Positions 24,600 to 37,088 of a DNA stretch of 64,000 nucleotides are shown here, one piece after another. This stretch comes from Ectobius pallidus. Lineage: Eukaryota > Arthropoda > Insecta > Blattodea > Ectobiidae. The DNA is taken from NCBI GenBank assembly GCA_964059195.1, contig CAXKWD010000002.1, positions 164,740,559 through 164,804,558 on the forward strand. Direction: 5' to 3'. A model generated the notes under the pieces. The model ran no database searches. It saw nothing but the letters and a program-made list of their open reading frames with translations, and was not told where the DNA came from. Each line of letters starts with the position of its first letter. The stretch's first letter is position 1. The position numbers and the translations under genes are program-made.

Positions 24600-25800
24600 T
24601 GTTTTTACATTAACAATATAATCTCAAAAATGTCTTGTGTTTCCGAGGAAACATTAGTTTATATGCAAAAGCAGTTGAAACTGTTCTTTTTTCACACTTA
24701 TACAATCCTGCGCTTTAATAGAAGCTGCATGCCTTCCCGGGATTCTCAGCCCTGCCAACTTCCGTTAGCGTCGATTTTAGTTTCATTTCCGAAAGTTTCT
24801 TTTATGCTGTGAGTATGCGGATTTGAAAAAGATGTTATTTTTACCGATATGACTTTTATCGTGTGAGTCGTTTTCAACGGTTCGACAGCCGTTATCTCGT
24901 AAACTATGGTACATTTTTATTGTTGATGTACACGCTTTTATTCGCAATGAAATGTTTTGACGTTCGTCTCTTGGGAGTTTTTATGTACTAGGGTGATAAA
25001 ATTGTTTTATTTCGACTTTTCTAAAATCCTGCGCGACTTTCATCTCCAAGAATAAAAAATATTGTTTTTACATTAACAATATAATGTCAAAAATGTCTTG
25101 TGTTTCCGAGGATACATAAGTTTACATGCAAAAGCAGTTGAAACTGTTCTTTTTCCAATCTTATACAATCCTGCGCTTTAATAGAAGCTGCATGCCTTCC
25201 CGGGATTCTCAGCCCTGCCAACTTCCGTTAGCGTCGATTTTATTTTTATTTCCGAAAGTTTCATTTATGCTGTGAGTATGCGGAATTATAAACGATGTTA
25301 TTTTTGCCGATATGACTTTTTTCGTGTGAGTCGTTTTCAACGGTTCGACAGCCGTTATCTCGTAAACTATGGTACATTTTTATTGTTGATGTACACGCTT
25401 TTATTCGCAATGAAATGTTATGACGTTCGTCTCTTGGGAGTTTTTATGTACTAGGCTGATAAAATGGTTTTATTTCGACTTTTCTAAAATCCTGCGCGTT
25501 TTTCATCTCCAAGAATAAAAAATATTGTTTTTACATTAACAATATAATCTCAAAAATGTCTTATGTTCCCGAGGAAACATAAGTTTATATGGCAAAGGCA
25601 GTTGAAACTTTTTTTTTCCACTTTTATACAATCCTCCGCTTTTATAGAAGCTGCATCCCTTCCCGGGATTCTCAGCCCTGCCAACTTTCGTAAGCGTCTA
25701 TTTTATTTTTATTTCCGAAAGTTTTTTTATGCTGTGAGTGTGCGGAAATGTAAAAGATGTTATTTTTGCCGATGTAACTTTTTTCGTGCGAGGCGTTTTC

Positions 25801-25818
25801 AACGGTTCGACAGCCGTT
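25801..25818. repeat. 5-bp hairpin with TTCGACAG loop (example)
   Basis: AACGG (25,801-25,805) pairs with CCGTT (25,814-25,818). The motif is kept in A, B, C, E and F. In D it reads AACGGTTCGAAAGCCTTT, and the stem is broken. In the five GATAAACTATTCGG monomers it is lost. GGTTCGACAGC inside it resembles the internal B box of RNA polymerase III genes at 10 of 11 positions, but I see no convincing A box upstream. Confidence 0.6.
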
Positions 25819-26449
25819 ATCTTGTAAACTATGGTACATTTTTATTGTTGATGTACACGGTTTTATACGCAATGAAATGTTATGACGTTCGTCTCTTGGG
25901 AGTTTTTATGTACTAGGCTGATAAAATGGTTTTATTTCGACTTTTGTAAAATCCTGCGCGATTTTCATCTCCAAGAATAAAAAAAATTGTTTTTACATTA
26001 ACAATATAATCTCAAAAATGTCTTGTGTTTCCGAGGAAAGAAGTTTATATGCCAAAGGCAGTTGAAACTGTTTTTTTTACACTGTTATAAAATCCTGCGC
26101 TTTTATAGAAGCTGCATGCCTTCCCGGGATTCTCAGCCATGCCAACTTCCGTAAACGTCGATTTTATTTTTATTTCCGAAAGTTTCTTTTATGCCGTGAG
26201 TGTGCGGAATTGAAAAAGATGTTATTTTTGCCGATATGACTTTTTTCGTGCGAGACGTTTTCAACGGTTCGAAAGCCTTTATCTCGTAAACTATGGTACA
26301 TTTTTATTGTTGATGTACATGGTTATATTCGCAAGGAAAAGTTATGCCTTTTGTCATTTGGGAGGATTTATGTAGTACGCTGATAAAACGTTTTTATTTC
26401 GAGTTTTCAAAAATCCTGCGCGACTTTCATCTCCAAGAATAAACTATAC

Positions 26450-26912
26450 TGTTTTTACATTAACAATATAATCTCAAAAATTTATTGCGTTTCCGAGGAA
26501 ACATAAGTTTATATGCAAAAGCAGTTGAAACTGTTCTTTTTCCAATCTTATACAATCCTGCTTTTTAATAGAAGCTGCATGCCTTCCCGGGATTCTCAGC
26601 CCTACAAACTTCCGTAAGCGTCGATTTTATTTTTATTTCCGAAAGTTTCTTTTATGCTGTGAGTGTGCGGAATTGTAAAAGATGTTATTTTTGCCGATAT
26701 TACTTTTCTCGTGTGAGGCGTTTTCAACGGTTCGACAGCCGTTATCTCGTAAACTATGGTACATTTTTATTGCTGATGTACAAGGTTTTATTCGCAATGA
26801 AATGTTATGACGTTCGTCTCTTGGGAGTTTTTATGTACTAGGCTGATAAAATGGTTTTATTTCGACTTTTCTAAAATCCTGCGCGACTTTCATCTCCAAG
26901 AAAAAAAAATAT
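26450..26912 (+). repeat. Reference monomer, type A2
   Basis: The 5' half is type A (TTTATTGCG, CCTGCTTTTTAATAG, CCCTACAAACTT). The second half differs from A1: GCGGAATTGTAAAAG, CCGATATTACTTTTCTCG, GTGTGAGGCG, TTGCTGATGTACAAGG, TTATGACG and CTAGGCTGATAAAATGG. Where A2 is followed directly by C its end reads GCGCGTTTTTCATC, as at the end of B. Where it is followed by E the end reads GCGCGACTTTCATC. A2 may therefore be an old A/B hybrid that let B drop out of the tetramer. I count 18 copies, the last one cut by the window end. Confidence 0.88.
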
Positions 26913-27375
26913 TGTTTTTACATTAACAATATAATCTCAAAAATGTCTTGTGTTTCCGAGGAAACATTAGTTTATATGCAAAAGCAGTTGAAACTGTTCT
27001 TTTTTCACACTTATACAATCCTGCGCTTTAATAGAAGCTGCATGCCTTCCCGGGATTCTCAGCCCTGCCAACTTCCGTTAGCGTCGATTTTAGTTTCATT
27101 TCCGAAAGTTTCTTTTATGCTGTGAGTATGCGGATTTGAAAAAGATGTTATTTTTACCGATATGACTTTTATCGTGTGAGTCGTTTTCAACGGTTCGACA
27201 GCCGTTATCTCGTAAACTATGGTACATTTTTATCGTTGATGTACACGCTTTTATTCGCAATGAAATGTTTTGACGTTCGTCTCTTGGGAGTTTTTATGTA
27301 CTAGGGTGATAAAATTGTTTTATTTCGACTTTTCTAAAATCCTGCGCGACTTTCATCTCCAAGAATAAAAAATAT
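26913..27375 (+). repeat. Reference monomer, type E
   Basis: The preceding linker is AAGAAAAAAAAATATTG. Diagnostic bases: GAGGAAACATTAGTTTATATG, CTTTTTTCACACTTATAC, CTTCCGTTAGCG, TTTTAGTTTCATTTCC, GCGGATTTGAAAAAG and TATGACTTTTATCGTG. The 5' half is B-like and the middle A1-like, so E may be an old B/A recombinant. Full copies start at 24600, 26913, 29226 and 35239; truncated copies start at 12993 and 19721. E lies between A2 and B in the pentamer. Confidence 0.87.
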
Positions 27376-27838
27376 TGTTTTTACATTAACAATATAATGT
27401 CAAAAATGTCTTGTGTTTCCGAGGATACATAAGTTTACATGCAAAAGCAGTTGAAACTGTTCTTTTTCCAATCTTATACAATCCTGCGCTTTAATAGAAG
27501 CTGCATGCCTTCCCGGGATTCTCAGCCCTGCCAACTTCCGTTAGCGTCGATTTTATTTTTATTTCCGAAAGTTTCATTTATGCTGTGAGTATGCGGAATT
27601 ATAAACGATGTTATTTTTGCCGATATGACTTTTTTCGTGTGAGTCGTTTTCAACGGTTCGACAGCCGTTATCTCGTAAACTATGGTACATTTTTATTGTT
27701 GATGTACACGCTTTTATTCGCAATGAAATGTTATGACGTTCGTCTCTTGGGAGTTTTTATGTACTAGGCTGATAAAATGGTTTTATTTCGACTTTTCTAA
27801 AATCCTGCGCGTTTTTCATCTCCAAGAATAAAAAATAT
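27376..27838 (+). repeat. Reference monomer, type B
   Basis: Diagnostic bases: AATGTCAAAAATGTC after the junction motif, GAGGATACATAAG (others have GAGGAAAC), TTTACATGCAAAAG, CCTGCGCTTTAATAG, CTTCCGTTAGCG, AAAGTTTCATTTATG and GCGGAATTATAAACG. The end is CTAGGCTGATAAAATGG and GCGCGTTTTTCATC. It follows A1 or E and is followed by C in the regular units. I count 24 copies, including a chimera at 39402, two with a 10-bp deletion (43100, 56036) and one with a 22-bp duplication (10192). Confidence 0.9.
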
Positions 27839-30800
27839 TGTTTTTACATTAACAATATAATCTCAAAAATGTCTTATGTTCCCGAGGAAACATAAGTTTA
27901 TATGGCAAAGGCAGTTGAAACTTTTTTTTTCCACTTTTATACAATCCTCCGCTTTTATAGAAGCTGCATCCCTTCCCGGGATTCTCAGCCCTGCCAACTT
28001 TCGTAAGCGTCTATTTTATTTTTATTTCCGAAAGTTTTTTTATGCTGTGAGTGTGCGGAAATGTAAAAGATGTTATTTTTGCCGATGTAACTTTTTTCGT
28101 GCGAGGCGTTTTCAACGGTTCGACAGCCGTTATCTTGTAAACTATGGTACATTTTTATTGTTGATGTACACGGTTTTATACGCAATGAAATGTTATGACG
28201 TTCGTCTCTTGGGAGTTTTTATGTACTAGGCTGATAAAATGGTTTTATTTCGACTTTTGTAAAATCCTGCGCGATTTTCATCTCCAAGAATAAAAAAAAT
28301 TGTTTTTACATTAACAATATAATCTCAAAAATGTCTTGTGTTTCCGAGGAAACAAGTTTATATGCCAAAGGCAGTTGAAACTGTTTTTTTTACACTGTTA
28401 TAAAATCCTGCGCTTTTATAGAAGCTGCATGCCTTCCCGGGATTCTCAGCCATGCCAACTTCCGTAAGCGTCGATTTTATTTTTATTTCCGAAAGTTTCT
28501 TTTATGCCGTGAGTGTGCGGAATTGAAAAAGATGTTATTTTTGCCGATATGACTTTTTTCGTGCGAGACGTTTTCAACGGTTCGAAAGCCTTTATCTCGT
28601 AAACTATGGTACATTTTTATTGTTGATGTACATGGTTATATTCGCAAGGAAAAGTTATGCCTTTTGTCATTTGGGAGGATTTATGTAGTACGCTGATAAA
28701 ACGTTTTTATTTCGAGTTTTCAAAAATCCTGCGCGACTTTCATCTCCAAGAATAAACTATACTGTTTTTACATTAACAATATAATCTCAAAAATTTATTG
28801 CGTTTCCGAGGAAACATAAGTTTATATGCAAAAGCAGTTGAAACTGTTCTTTTTCCAATCTTATACAATCCTGCTTTTTAATAGAAGCTGCATGCCTTCC
28901 CGGGATTCTCAGCCCTACAAACTTCCGTAAGCGTCGATTTTATTTTTATTTCCGAAAGTTTCTTTTATGCTGTGAGTGTGCGGAATTGTAAAAGATGTTA
29001 TTTTTGCCGATATTACTTTTCTCGTGTGAGGCGTTTTCAACGGTTCGACAGCCGTTATCTCGTAAACTATGGTACATTTTTATTGCTGATGTACAAGGTT
29101 TTATTCGCAATGAAATGTTATGACGTTCGTCTCTTGGGAGTTTTTATGTACTAGGCTGATAAAATGGTTTTATTTCGACTTTTCTAAAATCCTGCGCGAC
29201 TTTCATCTCCAAGAAAAAAAAATATTGTTTTTACATTAACAATATAATCTCAAAAATGTCTTGTGTTTCCGAGGAAACATTAGTTTATATGCAAAAGCAG
29301 TTGAAACTGTTCTTTTTTCACACTTATACAATCCTGCGCTTTAATAGAAGCTGCATGCCTTCCCGGGATTCTCAGCCCTGCCAACTTCCGTTAGCGTCGA
29401 TTTTAGTTTCATTTCCGAAAGTTTCTTTTATGCTGTGAGTATGCGGATTTGAAAAAGATGTTATTTTTACCGATATGACTTTTATCGTGTGAGTCGTTTT
29501 CAACGGTTCGACAGCCGTTATCTCGTAAACTATGGTACATTTTTATCGTTGATGTACACGCTTTTATTCGCAATGAAATGTTTTGACGTTCGTCTCTTGG
29601 GAGTTTTTATGTACTAGGGTGATAAAATTGTTTTATTTCGACTTTTCTAAAATCCTGCGCGACTTTCATCTCCAAGAATAAAAAATATTGTTTTTACATT
29701 AACAATATAATGTCAAAAATGTCTTGTGTTTCCGAGGATACATAAGTTTACATGCAAAAGCAGTTGAAACTGTTCTTTTTCCAATCTTATACAATCCTGC
29801 GCTTTAATAGAAGCTGCATGCCTTCCCGGGATTCTCAGCCCTGCCAACTTCCGTTAGCGTCGATTTTATTTTTATTTCCGAAAGTTTCATTTATGCTGTG
29901 AGTATGCGGAATTATAAACGATGTTATTTTTGCCGATATGACTTTTTTCGTGTGAGTCGTTTTCAACGGTTCGACAGCCGTTATCTCGTAAACTATGGTA
30001 CATTTTTATTGTTGATGTACACGCTTTTATTCGCAATGAAATGTTATGACGTTCGTCTCTTGGGAGTTTTTATGTACTAGGCTGATAAAATGGTTTTATT
30101 TCGACTTTTCTAAAATCCTGCGCGTTTTTCATCTCCAAGAATAAAAAATATTGTTTTTACATTAACAATATAATCTCAAAAATGTCTTATGTTCCCGAGG
30201 AAACATAAGTTTATATGGCAAAGGCAGTTGAAACTTTTTTTTTCCACTTTTATACAATCCTCCGCTTTTATAGAAGCTGCATCCCTTCCCGGGATTCTCA
30301 GCCCTGCCAACTTTCGTAAGCGTCTATTTTATTTTTATTTCCGAAAGTTTTTTTATGCTGTGAGTGTGCGGAAATGTAAAAGATGTTATTTTTGCCGATG
30401 TAACTTTTTTCGTGCGAGGCGTTTTCAACGGTTCGACAGCCGTTATCTTGTAAACTATGGTACATTTTTATTGTTGATGTACACGGTTTTATACGCAATG
30501 AAATGTTATGACGTTCGTCTCTTGGGAGTTTTTATGTACTAGGCTGATAAAATGGTTTTATTTCGACTTTTGTAAAATCCTGCGCGATTTTCATCTCCAA
30601 GAATAAAAAAAATTGTTTTTACATTAACAATATAATCTCAAAAATGTCTTGTGTTTCCGAGGAAACAAGTTTATATGCCAAAGGCAGTTGAAACTGTTTT
30701 TTTTACACTGTTATAAAATCCTGCGCTTTTATAGAAGCTGCATGCCTTCCCGGGATTCTCAGCCATGCCAACTTCCGTAAGCGTCGATTTTATTTTTATT

Positions 30801-31075
30801 TCCGAAAGTTTCTTTTATGCCGTGAGTGTGCGGAATTGAAAAAGATGTTATTTTTGCCGATATGACTTTTTTCGTGCGAGGCGTTTTCAACGGTTCGAAA
30901 GCCTTTATCTCGTAAACTATGGTACATTTTTATTGTTGATGTACATGGTTATATTCGCAAAGAAAAGTTATGCCTTTTGTCATTTGGGAGGATTTATGTA
31001 GTACGCTGATAAAACGTTTTTATTTCGAGTTTTCAAAAATCCTGCGCGACTTTCATCTCCAAGAATAAAATATAC

Positions 31076-34000
31076 TGTTTTTACATTAACAATATAATCT
31101 CAAAAATTTATTGCGTTTCCGAGGAAACATAAGTTTATATGCAAAAGCAGTTGAAACTGTTCTTTTTCCAATCTTATACAATCCTGCTTTTTAATAGAAG
31201 CTGTATGCCTTCCCGGGATTCTCAGCCCTACAAACTTCCGTAAGCGTCGATTTTAGTTTTATTTCCGAAAGTTTCTTTTATGCTGTGAGTATGCGGATTT
31301 GAAAAAGATGTTATTTTTACCGATATGACTTTTTTCGTGTGAGTCGTTTTCAACGGTTCGACAGCCGTTATCTCGTAAACTATGGTACATTTTTATTGTT
31401 GATGTACACGCTTTTATTCGCAATGAAATGTTTTGACGTTCGTCTCTTGGGAGTTTTTATGTACTAGGGTGATAAAATGGTTTTATTTCGACTTTTCTAA
31501 AATCCTGCGCGACTTTCATCTCCAAGAATAAAAAATATTGTTTTTACATTAACAATATAATGTCAAAAATGTCTTGTGTTTCCGAGGATACATAAGTTTA
31601 CATGCAAAAGCAGTTGAAACTGTTCTTTTTCCAATCTTATACAATCCTGCGCTTTAATAGAAGCTGCATGCCTTCCCGGGATTCTCAGCCCTGCCAACTT
31701 CCGTTAGCGTCGATTTTATTTTTATTTCCGAAAGTTTCATTTATGGTGTGAGTATGCGGAATTATAAACGATGTTATTTTTGCCGATATGACTTTTTTCG
31801 TGTGAGTCGTTTTCAACGGTTCGACAGCCGTTATCTCGTAAACTATGGTACATTTTTATTGTTGATGTACACGCTTTTATTCGCAATGAAATGTTATGAC
31901 GTTCGTCTCTTGGGAGTTTTTATGTACTAGGCTGATAAAATGGTTTTATTTCGACTTTTCTAAAATCCTGCGCGTTTTTCATCTCCAAGAATAAAAAATA
32001 TTGTTTTTACATTAACAATATAATCTCAAAAATGTCTTATGTTTCCGAGGAAACATAAGTTTATATGGCAAAGGCAGTTGAAACATTTTTTTTCCACTTT
32101 TATACAATCCTCCGCTTTTATAGAAGCTGCATCCCTTCCCGGGATTCTCAGCCCTGCCAACTTTCGTAAGCGTCTATTTTATTTTTATTTCCGAAAGTTT
32201 TTTTATGCTGTGAGTGTGCGGAAATGTAAAAGATGTTATTTTTGCCGATGTAACTTTTTTCGTGCGAGGCGTTTTCAACGGTTCGACAGCCGTTATCTTG
32301 TAAACTATGGTACATTTTTATTGTTGATGTACACGGTTTTATACGCAATGAAATGTTATGACGTTCGTCTCTTGGGAGTTTTTATGTACTAGGCTGATAA
32401 AATGGTTTTATTTCGACTTTTGTAAAATCCTGCGCGATTTTCATCTCCAAGAATAAAAAAAATTGTTTTTACATTAACAATATAATCTCAAAAATGTCTT
32501 GTGTTTCCGAGGAAACAAGTTTATATGCCAAAGGCAGTTGAAACTGTTTTTTTTACACTGTTATAAAATCCTGCGCTTTTATAGAAGCTGCATGCCTTCC
32601 CGGGATTCTCAGCCATGCCAACTTCCGTAAGCGTCGATTTTATTTTTATTTCCGAAAGTTTCTTTTATGCCGTGAGTGTGCGGAATTGAAAAAGATGTTA
32701 TTTTTGCCGATATGACTTTTTTCGTGCGAGGCGTTTTCAACGGTGAGAAAGCCTTTATCTCGTAAACTATGGTACATTTTTATTGTTGATGTACATGGTT
32801 ATATTCGCAAAGAAAAGTTATGCCTTTTGTCATTTGGGAGGATTTATGTAGTACGCTGATAAAACGTTTTTATTTCGAGTTTTCAAAAATCCTGCGCGAC
32901 TTTCATCTCCAAGAATAAAATATACTGTTTTTACATTAACAATATAATCTCAAAAATTTATTGCGTTTCCGAGGAAACATAAGTTTATATGCAAAAGCAG
33001 TTGAAACTGTTCTTTTTCCAATCTTATACAATCCTGCTTTTTAATAGAAGCTGCATGCCTTCCCGGGATTCTTAGCCCTACAAACTTCCGTAAGCGTCGA
33101 TTTTAGTTTTATTTCCGAAAGTTTCTTTTATGCTGTGAGTATGCGGATTTGAAAAAGATGTTATTTTTACCGATATGACTTTTTTCGTGTGAGTCGTTTT
33201 CAACGGTTCGACAGCCGTTATCTCGTAAACTATGGTACATTTTTATTGTTGATGTACACGCTTTTATTCGCAATGAAATGTTATGACGTTTGTCTCTTGG
33301 GAGTTTTTATGTACTAGGCTGATAAAATGGTTTTATTTCGACTTTTCTAAAATCCTGCGCGACTTTCATCTCCAAGAATAAAAAATATTGTTTTTACATT
33401 AACAATATAATCTCAAAAATGTCTTGTGTTTCCGAGGATACATAAGTTTACATGCAAAAGCAGTTGAAACTGTTCTTTTTCCAATCTTATACAATCCTGC
33501 GCTTTAATAGAAGCTGCATGCCTTCCCGGGATTCTCAGCCCTGCCAACTTCCGTTAGCGTCGATTTTATTTTTATTTCCGAAAGTTTTATTTATGCTGTG
33601 AGTATGCGGAATTATAAACGATGTTATTTTTGCCGATATGACTTTTTTCGTGTGAGTCGTTTTCAACGGTTCGACAGCCGTTATCTCGTAAACTATGGTA
33701 CATTTTTATTGTTGATGTACACGCTTTTATTCGCAATGAAATGTTATGACGTTCGTCTCTTGGGAGTTTTTATGTACTAGGCTGATAAAATGGTTTTATT
33801 TCGACTTTTCTAAAATCCTGCGCGTTTTTCATCTCCAAGAATAAAAAATATTGTTTTTACATTAACAATATAATCTCAAAAATGTCTTATGTTCCCGAGG
33901 AAACATAAGTTTATATGGCAAAGGCAGTTGAAACTTTTTTTTTCCACTTTTATACAATCCTCCGCTTTTATAGAAGCTGCATCCCTTCCCGGGATTCTCA

Positions 34001-34775
34001 GCCCTGCCAACTTTCGTAAGCGTCTATTTTATTTTTATTTCCGAAAGTTTTTTTATGCTGTGAGTGTGCGGAAATGTAAAAGATGTTATTTTTGCCGATG
34101 TAACTTTTTTCGTGCGAGGCGTTTTCAACGGTTCGACAGCCGTTATCTTGTAAACTATGGTACATTTTTATTGTTGATGTACACGGTTTTATACGCAATG
34201 AAATGTTATGACGTTCGTCTCTTGGGAGTTTTTATGTACTAGGCTGATAAAATGGTTTTATTTCGACTTTTGTAAAATCCTGCGCGATTTTCATCTCCAA
34301 GAATAAAAAAAATTGTTTTTACATTAACAATATAATCTCAAAAATGTCTTGTGTTTCCGAGGAAAGAAGTTTATATGCCAAAGGCAGTTGAAACTGTTTT
34401 TTTTACACTGTTATAAAATCCTGCGCTTTTATAGAAGCTGCATGCCTTCCCGGGATTCTCAGCCATGCCAACTTCCGTAAACGTCGATTTTATTTTTATT
34501 TCCGAAAGTTTCTTTTATGCCGTGAGTGTGCGGAATTGAAAAAGATGTTATTTTTGCCGATATGACTTTTTTCGTGCGAGACGTTTTCAACGGTTCGAAA
34601 GCCTTTATCTCGTAAACTATGGTACATTTTTATTGTTGATGTACATGGTTATATTCGCAAGGAAAAGTTATGCCTTTTGTCATTTGGGAGGATTTATGTA
34701 GTACGCTGATAAAACGTTTTTATTTCGAGTTTTCAAAAATCCTGCGCGACTTTCATCTCCAAGAATAAACTATAC
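31076..34775. repeat. Two canonical tetramers A1-B-C-D, period 1,850 bp
   Basis: First tetramer: 31076 (A1), 31539 (B), 32002 (C), 32464 (D). Second: 32926 (A1), 33389 (B), 33852 (C), 34314 (D). Private marks: B at 31539 has TTATGGTGTGAG; C at 32002 has GAAACATTTTTTTTCC (A for T); D at 32464 has CAACGGTGAGAAAGCC where others have CAACGGTTCGAAAGCC; A1 at 32926 has ATTCTTAGCCC. The end of the A1 at 32926 switches to the other form (TTATGACGTTTGTC, CTAGGCTG). Confidence 0.92.
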
Positions 34776-36626
34776 TGTTTTTACATTAACAATATAATCT
34801 CAAAAATTTATTGCGTTTCCGAGGAAACATAAGTTTATATGCAAAAGCAGTTGAAACTGTTCTTTTTCCAATCTTATACAATCCTGCTTTTTAATAGAAG
34901 CTGCATGCCTTCCCGGGATTCTCAGCCCTACAAACTTCCGTAAGCGTCGATTTTATTTTTATTTCCGAAAGTTTCTTTTATGCTGTGAGTGTGCGGAATT
35001 GTAAAAGATGTTATTTTTGCCGATATTACTTTTCTCGTGTGAGGCGTTTTCAACGGTTCGACAGCCGTTATCTCGTAAACTATGGTACATTTTTATTGCT
35101 GATGTACAAGGTTTTATTCGCAATGAAATGTTATGACGTTCGTCTCTTGGGAGTTTTTATGTACTAGGCTGATAAAATGGTTTTATTTCGACTTTTCTAA
35201 AATCCTGCGCGACTTTCATCTCCAAGAAAAAAAAATATTGTTTTTACATTAACAATATAATCTCAAAAATGTCTTGTGTTTCCGAGGAAACATTAGTTTA
35301 TATGCAAAAGCAGTTGAAACTGTTCTTTTTTCACACTTATACAATCCTGCGCTTTAATAGAAGCTGCATGCCTTCCCGGGATTCTCAGCCCTGCCAACTT
35401 CCGTTAGCGTCGATTTTAGTTTCATTTCCGAAAGTTTCTTTTATGCTGTGAGTATGCGGATTTGAAAAAGATGTTATTTTTACCGATATGACTTTTATCG
35501 TGTGAGTCGTTTTCAACGGTTCGACAGCCGTTATCTCGTAAACTATGGTACATTTTTATCGTTGATGTACACGCTTTTATTCGCAATGAAATGTTTTGAC
35601 GTTCGTCTCTTGGGAGTTTTTATGTACTAGGGTGATAAAATTGTTTTATTTCGACTTTTCTAAAATCCTGCGCGACTTTCATCTCCTAGAATAAAAAATA
35701 TTGTTTTTACATTAACAATATAATGTCAAAAATGTCTTGTGTTTCCGAGGATACATAAGTTTACATGCAAAAGCAGTTGAAACTGTTCTTTTTCCAATCT
35801 TATACAATCCTGCGCTTTAATAGAAGCTGCATGCCTTCCCGGGATTCTCAGCCCTGCCAACTTCCGTTAGCGTCGATTTTATTTTTATTTCCGAAAGTTT
35901 CATTTATGCTGTGAGTATGCGGAATTATAAACGATGTTATTTTTGCCGATATGACTTTTTTCGTGTGAGTCGTTTTCAACGGTTCGACAGCCGTTATCTC
36001 GTAAACTATGGTACATTTTTATTGTTGATGTACACGCTTTTATTCGCAATGAAATGTTATGACGTTCGTCTCTTGGGAGTTTTTATGTACTAGGCTGATA
36101 AAATGGTTTTATTTCGACTTTTCTAAAATCCTGCGCGTTTTTCATCTCCAAGAATAAAAAATATTGTTTTTACATTAACAATATAATCTCAAAAATGTCT
36201 TATGTTCCCGAGGAAACATAAGTTTATATGGCAAAGGCAGTTGAAACTTTTTTTTTCCACTTTTATACAATCCTCCGCTTTTATAGAAGCTGCATCCCTT
36301 CCCGGGATTCTCAGCCCTGCCAACTTTCGTAAGCGTCTATTTTATTTTTATTTCCGAAAGTTTTTTTATGCTGTGAGTGTGCGGAAATGTAAAAGATGTT
36401 ATTTTTGCCGATGTAACTTTTTTCGTGCGAGGCGTTTTCAACGGTTCGACAGCCGTTATCTTGTAAACTATGGTACATTTTTATTGTTGATGTACACGGT
36501 TTTATACGCAATGAAATGTTATGACGTTCGTCTCTTGGGAGTTTTTATGTACTAGGCTGATAAAATGGTTTTATTTCGACTTTTGTAAAATCCTGCGCGA
36601 TTTTCATCTCCAAGAATAAAAAAAAT

Positions 36627-37088
36627 TGTTTTTACATTAACAATATAATCTCAAAAATGTCTTGTGTTTCCGAGGAAACAAGTTTATATGCCAAAGGCAG
36701 TTGAAACTGTTTTTTTTACACTGTTATAAAATCCTGCGCTTTTATAGAAGCTGCATGCCTTCCCGGGATTCTCAGCCATGCCAACTTCCGTAAGCGTCGA
36801 TTTTATTTTTATTTCCGAAAGTTTCTTTTATGCCGTGAGTGTGCGGAATTGAAAAAGATGTTATTTTTGCCGATATGACTTTTTTCGTGCGAGGCGTTTT
36901 CAACGGTTCGAAAGCCTTTATCTCGTAAACTATGGTACATTTTTATTGTTGATGTACATGGTTATATTCGCAAAGAAAAGTTATGCCTTTTGTCATTTGG
37001 GAGGATTTATGTAGTACGCTGATAAAACGTTTTTATTTCGAGTTTTCAAAAATCCTGCGCGACTTTCATCTCCAAGAATAAAATATAC
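36627..37088 (+). repeat. Reference monomer, type D (most diverged subfamily)
   Basis: The start follows AAAAAAAATTG rather than AAATATTG. Diagnostic bases: GAGGAAACAAGTTT (2 bp shorter than GAGGAAACATAAGTTT), TTTACACTGTTATAAAATCC, CAGCCATGCC, ATGCCGTGAGTG, GGTTCGAAAGCCTTTATC, CATGGTTATATTCGCAAAG, GTTATGCCTTTTGTCATTTG, GGGAGGATTTATGTAGTACG, ATAAAACGTTTTT and TTTCGAGTTTTCAAAAATCC. A subset has GAGGAAAGAAG, CGTAAACGTC and CGAGACG (12067, 23675, 25988, 34314). I count 31 normal copies and 5 chimeric ones. D closes the tetramer and is followed by A in almost all cases. Confidence 0.92.

Larger units (their letters stand above)
24600..31075. repeat. Pentamer HOR region, E-B-C-D-A2, period 2,313 bp
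   Basis: Unit 1 starts at 24600 (E), 25063 (B), 25526 (C), 25988 (D), 26450 (A2). Unit 2 starts at 26913, 27376, 27839, 28301, 28763. A third, four-monomer unit starts at 29226 (E), 29689 (B), 30152 (C), 30614 (D) and is followed by A1 instead of A2. All C copies read GTTCCCGAGG. The D at 28301 combines GAGGAAACAAG and CGTAAGCG of one D subset with CGAGACG and CGCAAGGAAAAG of the other. E copies at 26913 and 29226 share TTTTTATCGTTGATG; the one at 24600 has TTTTTATTGTTGATG. Confidence 0.9.

Noticed and set aside
25804..25818. tRNA T-arm or tRNA gene around GGTTCGACAGCC
   Set aside because: No acceptor stem, anticodon arm or A box fits around it; only the short B-box-like word is present.
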